NCBI RefSeq assembly: GCF_009755815.1
Contig: NZ_WRPK01000005.1
Span: 62,001-126,000 of the forward strand
Length of the DNA stretch: 64,000 nucleotides
DNA from: Flavisphingomonas formosensis
GTDB lineage: Bacteria; Pseudomonadota; Alphaproteobacteria; Sphingomonadales; Sphingomonadaceae
Direction: 5' to 3'
Below the pieces are notes generated by a model. That model saw only the letters and a program-made list of their open reading frames with translations, did no database searches and was not told the origin of the DNA. Positions 61,136-64,000 of this stretch are shown here, in pieces. Numbering within the stretch: the stretch's first letter is position 1; each line of letters opens with the position of its first letter. The translations under genes were made by a program, and so were the position numbers.

Positions 61136-62714
61136 CGTGGAGGATGCGGCCTTCAAAGACCGTGGTCAGTACGCGGGCGCCACCGATCTCGTCTATGGGA
61201 ATGGCGAACAGATCGCGATCGAGGACGATGAAGTCGGCCGATTTTCCGGGTTCGATCGATCCGGCCTTGTCTTCGGCGCCGACCGCGCGGGCGCCTGCCA
61301 AGGTCAGCATCTCGATGCCGGTGGCAAGATCGACCGACTCCGTACCGTGCTGAAGAAGGCCCTGGAGGGCGGGGAAAAGATTGGGTTCGGGCAGGAAGGT
61401 CCAGTCGGTGCCGACGGTCACGCGCGTGCCCATCTCGGCGAGGCTGCCGAACGGATAACCACGATCGCGGAAGGCGGTCAGTTCGGGGATGTCGCCGAAC
61501 CAGATCGGCGGTGACATCTCCGCGGTGACGTCGAGGGCGGCAAAGGAAGCGAGGTCCTCCGGCCGGACAAAGCAGCAATGGCTGATCTCCTGGATCGTGC
61601 CTTCGTGGCTCGCGGCGCGCATATCGGCCATCGCCTGGAGCACGAGCTGGACCGCAGCGTCGCCCGTGCAATGGATCTTGGCGGTGATCCCCGCCTTGTC
61701 CCAGGCGATGAGTGCGGCGGCCAGGTCCTCGCGCGAGTGGAGCAGCTTGCCGGGCTGCGGCCGTCCGGTCGCGGGATCTATCTGGGCGTCGGTGAAATGG
61801 GGGCCCAGCGGCGAGCCGTCCATGAACACCTTCACGAAGTCGGTGTTCAGCCTCTCGCTGGCGAAGCGGCGGCGTTCGGCGATCAGTTGATCCAACGCCT
61901 CTGTGGTGGCGTGACCGAAATGCTCCTCGCGCCAGGGGATATGAGCGTAGACGCGCAGCGTCAGCCCATCCTCACGATCGATCTGCTGGAGCATCTCGAG
62001 CTCCGGGCGGCTGGCGGAAGCTTCCTGGATGGCGGTGACGCCGAACCGGCTGGCTGTCTCCAATGCCCAGCGCAGCGCCGCCTTGTGCACATCGGGCTCC
62101 GGGCTAGGCATGACGTTGAACAGCCGCCACGTTGCGCGTTCGATCAGTTCGCCCGTCGGCTCGTTCGATCCGGCGCGGCGCACGATCCGGCCACCGAAGG
62201 GATCAGGCGTGGCGGCGGTGATCCCGGCCAGTTCCAGCGCCTTCGAATTGGCCAGGCCATGGTGCAGCGAGTAGTCGTGGAGATAGACCGGTGTGTCCGG
62301 GAATTTCTCATCGAGATACTTTCGGTCCACCTCGCCCTGCGCGGACAGAGTGGGATTGAAATCGCCGCCGATGACCCAACCGCTGAGCTTTCCGCGCGAA
62401 CAGGCGATGCAGTCGCACAGCCGCTCGCCATAATCGCGGGCCAGCGCGTCGGCAGGCAGGCGACACTCGTAGCGATGCTTGAGCCCGGCGAGCAGGATGT
62501 GGCCATGCGCGTCGTGGATGCCCGGCATGACCATCCGGCCCGCCAGATCCACGACGACACACTCCTCGCCCGCCGCCGCCAGGATGCCGGTCGTGGTGCC
62601 GACATCCGCGATGCGTCCATTTTCCACGAGGATCGCCTCCACCCAGGAACGGTCTGCATTCACGGTGTAGATGCGGCCATTGACATAGGCGGCGGTGGCG
62701 GCGGGCTGGTTCAT
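61125..62714 (-). CDS. YtcJ-type metal-dependent amidohydrolase
   Basis: A 529-residue amidohydrolase. The N-terminal beta-domain starts MNQPAATAAYVNGRIYTVN. Metal ligands are HxH in GIHDAHGHILL, a His in KIHCTGDAAVQL and ISHCCFVRPED, and Asp in VTVGTDWTF. Length and the VKVFMDGSPLG loop match the amidohydrolase_3/YtcJ group, whose members cleave amides or cyclic imides. It is followed by cobW and preceded, 23 bases upstream, by the TonB receptor. It may be the first cytoplasmic step on an imported amide. Confidence 0.9.
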   Translation of the reverse strand: MNQPAATAAYVNGRIYTVNADRSWVEAILVENGRIADVGTTTGILAAAGEECVVVDLAGRMVMPGIHDAHGHILLAGLKHRYECRLPADALARDYGERLCDCIACSRGKLSGWVIGGDFNPTLSAQGEVDRKYLDEKFPDTPVYLHDYSLHHGLANSKALELAGITAATPDPFGGRIVRRAGSNEPTGELIERATWRLFNVMPSPEPDVHKAALRWALETASRFGVTAIQEASASRPELEMLQQIDREDGLTLRVYAHIPWREEHFGHATTEALDQLIAERRRFASERLNTDFVKVFMDGSPLGPHFTDAQIDPATGRPQPGKLLHSREDLAAALIAWDKAGITAKIHCTGDAAVQLVLQAMADMRAASHEGTIQEISHCCFVRPEDLASFAALDVTAEMSPPIWFGDIPELTAFRDRGYPFGSLAEMGTRVTVGTDWTFLPEPNLFPALQGLLQHGTESVDLATGIEMLTLAGARAVGAEDKAGSIEPGKSADFIVLDRDLFAIPIDEIGGARVLTTVFEGRILHDVR

Positions 62715-62737
62715 GGCTGCTGTCCTTCCGGCGAAAG

Positions 62738-64000
62738 TTACCAGCGATAGCGCACCGCCGCACCATAAGTGCGCGGCATCGCGTAGCGGACCTGGATGAT
62801 GCCGAGCGAGGCGAAAGACGGGCCGCCATAGGTCGTGTTGAGGCGGTTGCTGATATTATCGACGAAGCCGCGCAGCTGCCAGTGTTCGGTCGCTTCATAG
62901 GTGATCGATGCATTGTGCTTGAAATAGCCCTCGAGCATCGTACCGGGGTCGCCGAAATTGCCGGAGAAGCGCGATGAGCGGGCTTCGAAGTTCCAGTCGA
63001 ACGCCAAGCTCTGATCATTGGGCAGTCCGACGGTGTAGGTCACGCCGCCGCTGCCGCTCCATTTCGGTGCGAACGCCATTGGTCGATCGGCGACGACGGT
63101 GGTCCCGAGCGGGGTGACCTTGGCCACGTCCTTGATGACGGTATGCAGATAGGCTCCGGCCGCATAGAAACGGAGTTCGGGAGTGACCGCTGCCTCGATT
63201 TCGGTTTCGAAGCCGTAGGCCGTGGCGTCCTGGTTCGTGATCAGTCCGGCCAACCCGACATAGTTGAAGGCCTGATAATCCTTATAGTCGTAATAAAAAG
63301 CCGAGGTGTTGATGCGCAGTCGGCGGTCGAACAGCGTCGATTTCTGGCCAATCTCGTAGGACAGCAGCGTCTCGTCCCCATAGGGAATCCGCGCGAGCGA
63401 CACACCGGTGGGGTAGAAGCCGTTGTTGAACCCGCCGGCCTTGGTGCCGCGTGATATGCTGGCGTAGAAGAGATTGTTGTTGTCGGGCTTATAGTCGATC
63501 TCGATCTTGCCCGACCACAGGGTTGCCTTGTATTTGAGGCGGAATGGAACCGGTGTTCCGGTGCCGCCGTCCGCGATCAGGAAGCAGTCGCCGATCGTAC
63601 CCCCGCCGCAGTCGCGCAGCGCGGCATTGTCGGCATCGGCGAAGGTCTTGCTGTCACGGGTGACGCGGATGCCGCCGATCGCAGTGAACTGGCCGAAGTC
63701 CTGTTCGATCTGGCCGAAGACTGCGGCCGAATTGGTTCGCAAGCGCCAGTCGGCATTGAGGCTGATCGGGAAGTAGGTGCCGTTGTAGAGGCCCGTCGCC
63801 GGGTTGACCGCGGTAGGTCCGTCCAACGGGAAGTTGAACACGGCGGTAGGCTGGTCCTTGCCGATAGCGTGCATGCCGTAGACGCCAGCCGTCCATCGCG
63901 TTGTACGCGCGCTGTGATAGAGACGCAGTTCCTGGGTGAGCTGCTTGCCCTGATAGGGAAAGCTGGCGAACACCAGCGGGTTCGGGGTTCCGTCGCTGTC
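62738..64000 (-). CDS. TonB-dependent receptor, C-terminal part (cut by window edge)
   Basis: The last 420 residues of a TonB receptor beta-barrel, with alternating hydrophobic strands such as FKVGSDSRTF-free segments LTQELRLYHSARTTRWTAGV and NLFYASISRGTKAGGFNNGF, and the C-terminal strand PRTYGAAVRYRW ending in Trp. The frame is open at 64000, so signal peptide and plug lie outside the window. It heads the minus-strand set with the amidohydrolase and cobW and presumably imports the compound degraded by this island. Confidence 0.9.
   Translation of the reverse strand, partial: DSDGTPNPLVFASFPYQGKQLTQELRLYHSARTTRWTAGVYGMHAIGKDQPTAVFNFPLDGPTAVNPATGLYNGTYFPISLNADWRLRTNSAAVFGQIEQDFGQFTAIGGIRVTRDSKTFADADNAALRDCGGGTIGDCFLIADGGTGTPVPFRLKYKATLWSGKIEIDYKPDNNNLFYASISRGTKAGGFNNGFYPTGVSLARIPYGDETLLSYEIGQKSTLFDRRLRINTSAFYYDYKDYQAFNYVGLAGLITNQDATAYGFETEIEAAVTPELRFYAAGAYLHTVIKDVAKVTPLGTTVVADRPMAFAPKWSGSGGVTYTVGLPNDQSLAFDWNFEARSSRFSGNFGDPGTMLEGYFKHNASITYEATEHWQLRGFVDNISNRLNTTYGGPSFASLGIIQVRYAMPRTYGAAVRYRW

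Overview
The window is high-GC DNA that reads like an alphaproteobacterium, most probably a sphingomonad. This is inferred from three TonB-dependent receptors coupled to catabolic genes, an alginate-export-type porin inside a NasT/NasS-controlled nitrate operon, FecI/FecR-type regulation, a MucR/Ros regulator and the kinds of insertion sequences present. No rRNA gene, complete tRNA or CRISPR array was seen.

Layout. (1) 1-13445 is a catabolic island. On the minus strand lies folD-soxB-soxD-soxA (heterotetrameric sarcosine oxidase plus folate C1 processing). A TetR gene diverges from it across two near-identical palindromic operators. An AraC regulator then precedes a plus-strand run of Rieske oxygenase, MFS transporter, cytochrome P450, TonB receptor and S9 peptidase. 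Together these suggest uptake and oxidative N- or O-demethylation of a methylated, perhaps peptide-linked compound, with the released C1 unit passed to folate. (2) 13446-17529 is an insertion-sequence graveyard (IS5-, IS630-, IS481- and IS91-type fragments) with a stranded lipoprotein gene. (3) 17530-28510 is a complete assimilatory nitrate locus: nasT-nasS, an MFS nitrate/nitrite transporter, a porin, nirB-nirD, nasA and cobA. Two leader RNAs carry ANTAR-type double hairpins followed by intrinsic terminators. (4) 28511-33292 holds an integrase pseudogene, a 2-hydroxyacid dehydrogenase, an IlvD/Edd dehydratase and a HAD hydrolase. (5) 33293-41478 holds several mostly exported hydrolases (three alpha/beta hydrolases and a metallo-beta-lactamase-fold protein), an SDR, a frameshifted TDT/SLAC1-type membrane protein and a small histidine kinase. 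(6) 41529-47238 holds a winged-helix regulator divergent from an ECF sigma factor, FecR and a TonB receptor with an STN signalling domain.

(7) 47756-52817 contains the most unusual system here, a His-Xaa-Ser (Hxs) cassette. Four minus-strand genes (hxsD, hxsB, hxsC, hxsA) are coupled by ATGA overlaps. They encode two radical SAM enzymes, a small partner protein and a presumed substrate with nine HxS tripeptides and a peptidoglycan-binding domain. Two uncharacterised single-pass membrane proteins flank it. (8) 53174-64000 begins with a MucR-like regulator and an acyl-CoA ligase remnant. It continues with a second catabolic island: a Tat-exported bicovalent-FAD oxidase, an NTF2-like/di-haem cytochrome c fusion, an ornithine-cyclodeaminase-family protein, RidA, a DadA-like oxidase, a CobW metallochaperone, a YtcJ-type amidohydrolase and a TonB receptor cut by the window edge. 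This looks like amine or amide catabolism with imine handling.

Many long ORFs antisense to these genes were treated as high-GC shadows. Functions are assigned from visible motifs and family knowledge. No database search was run.
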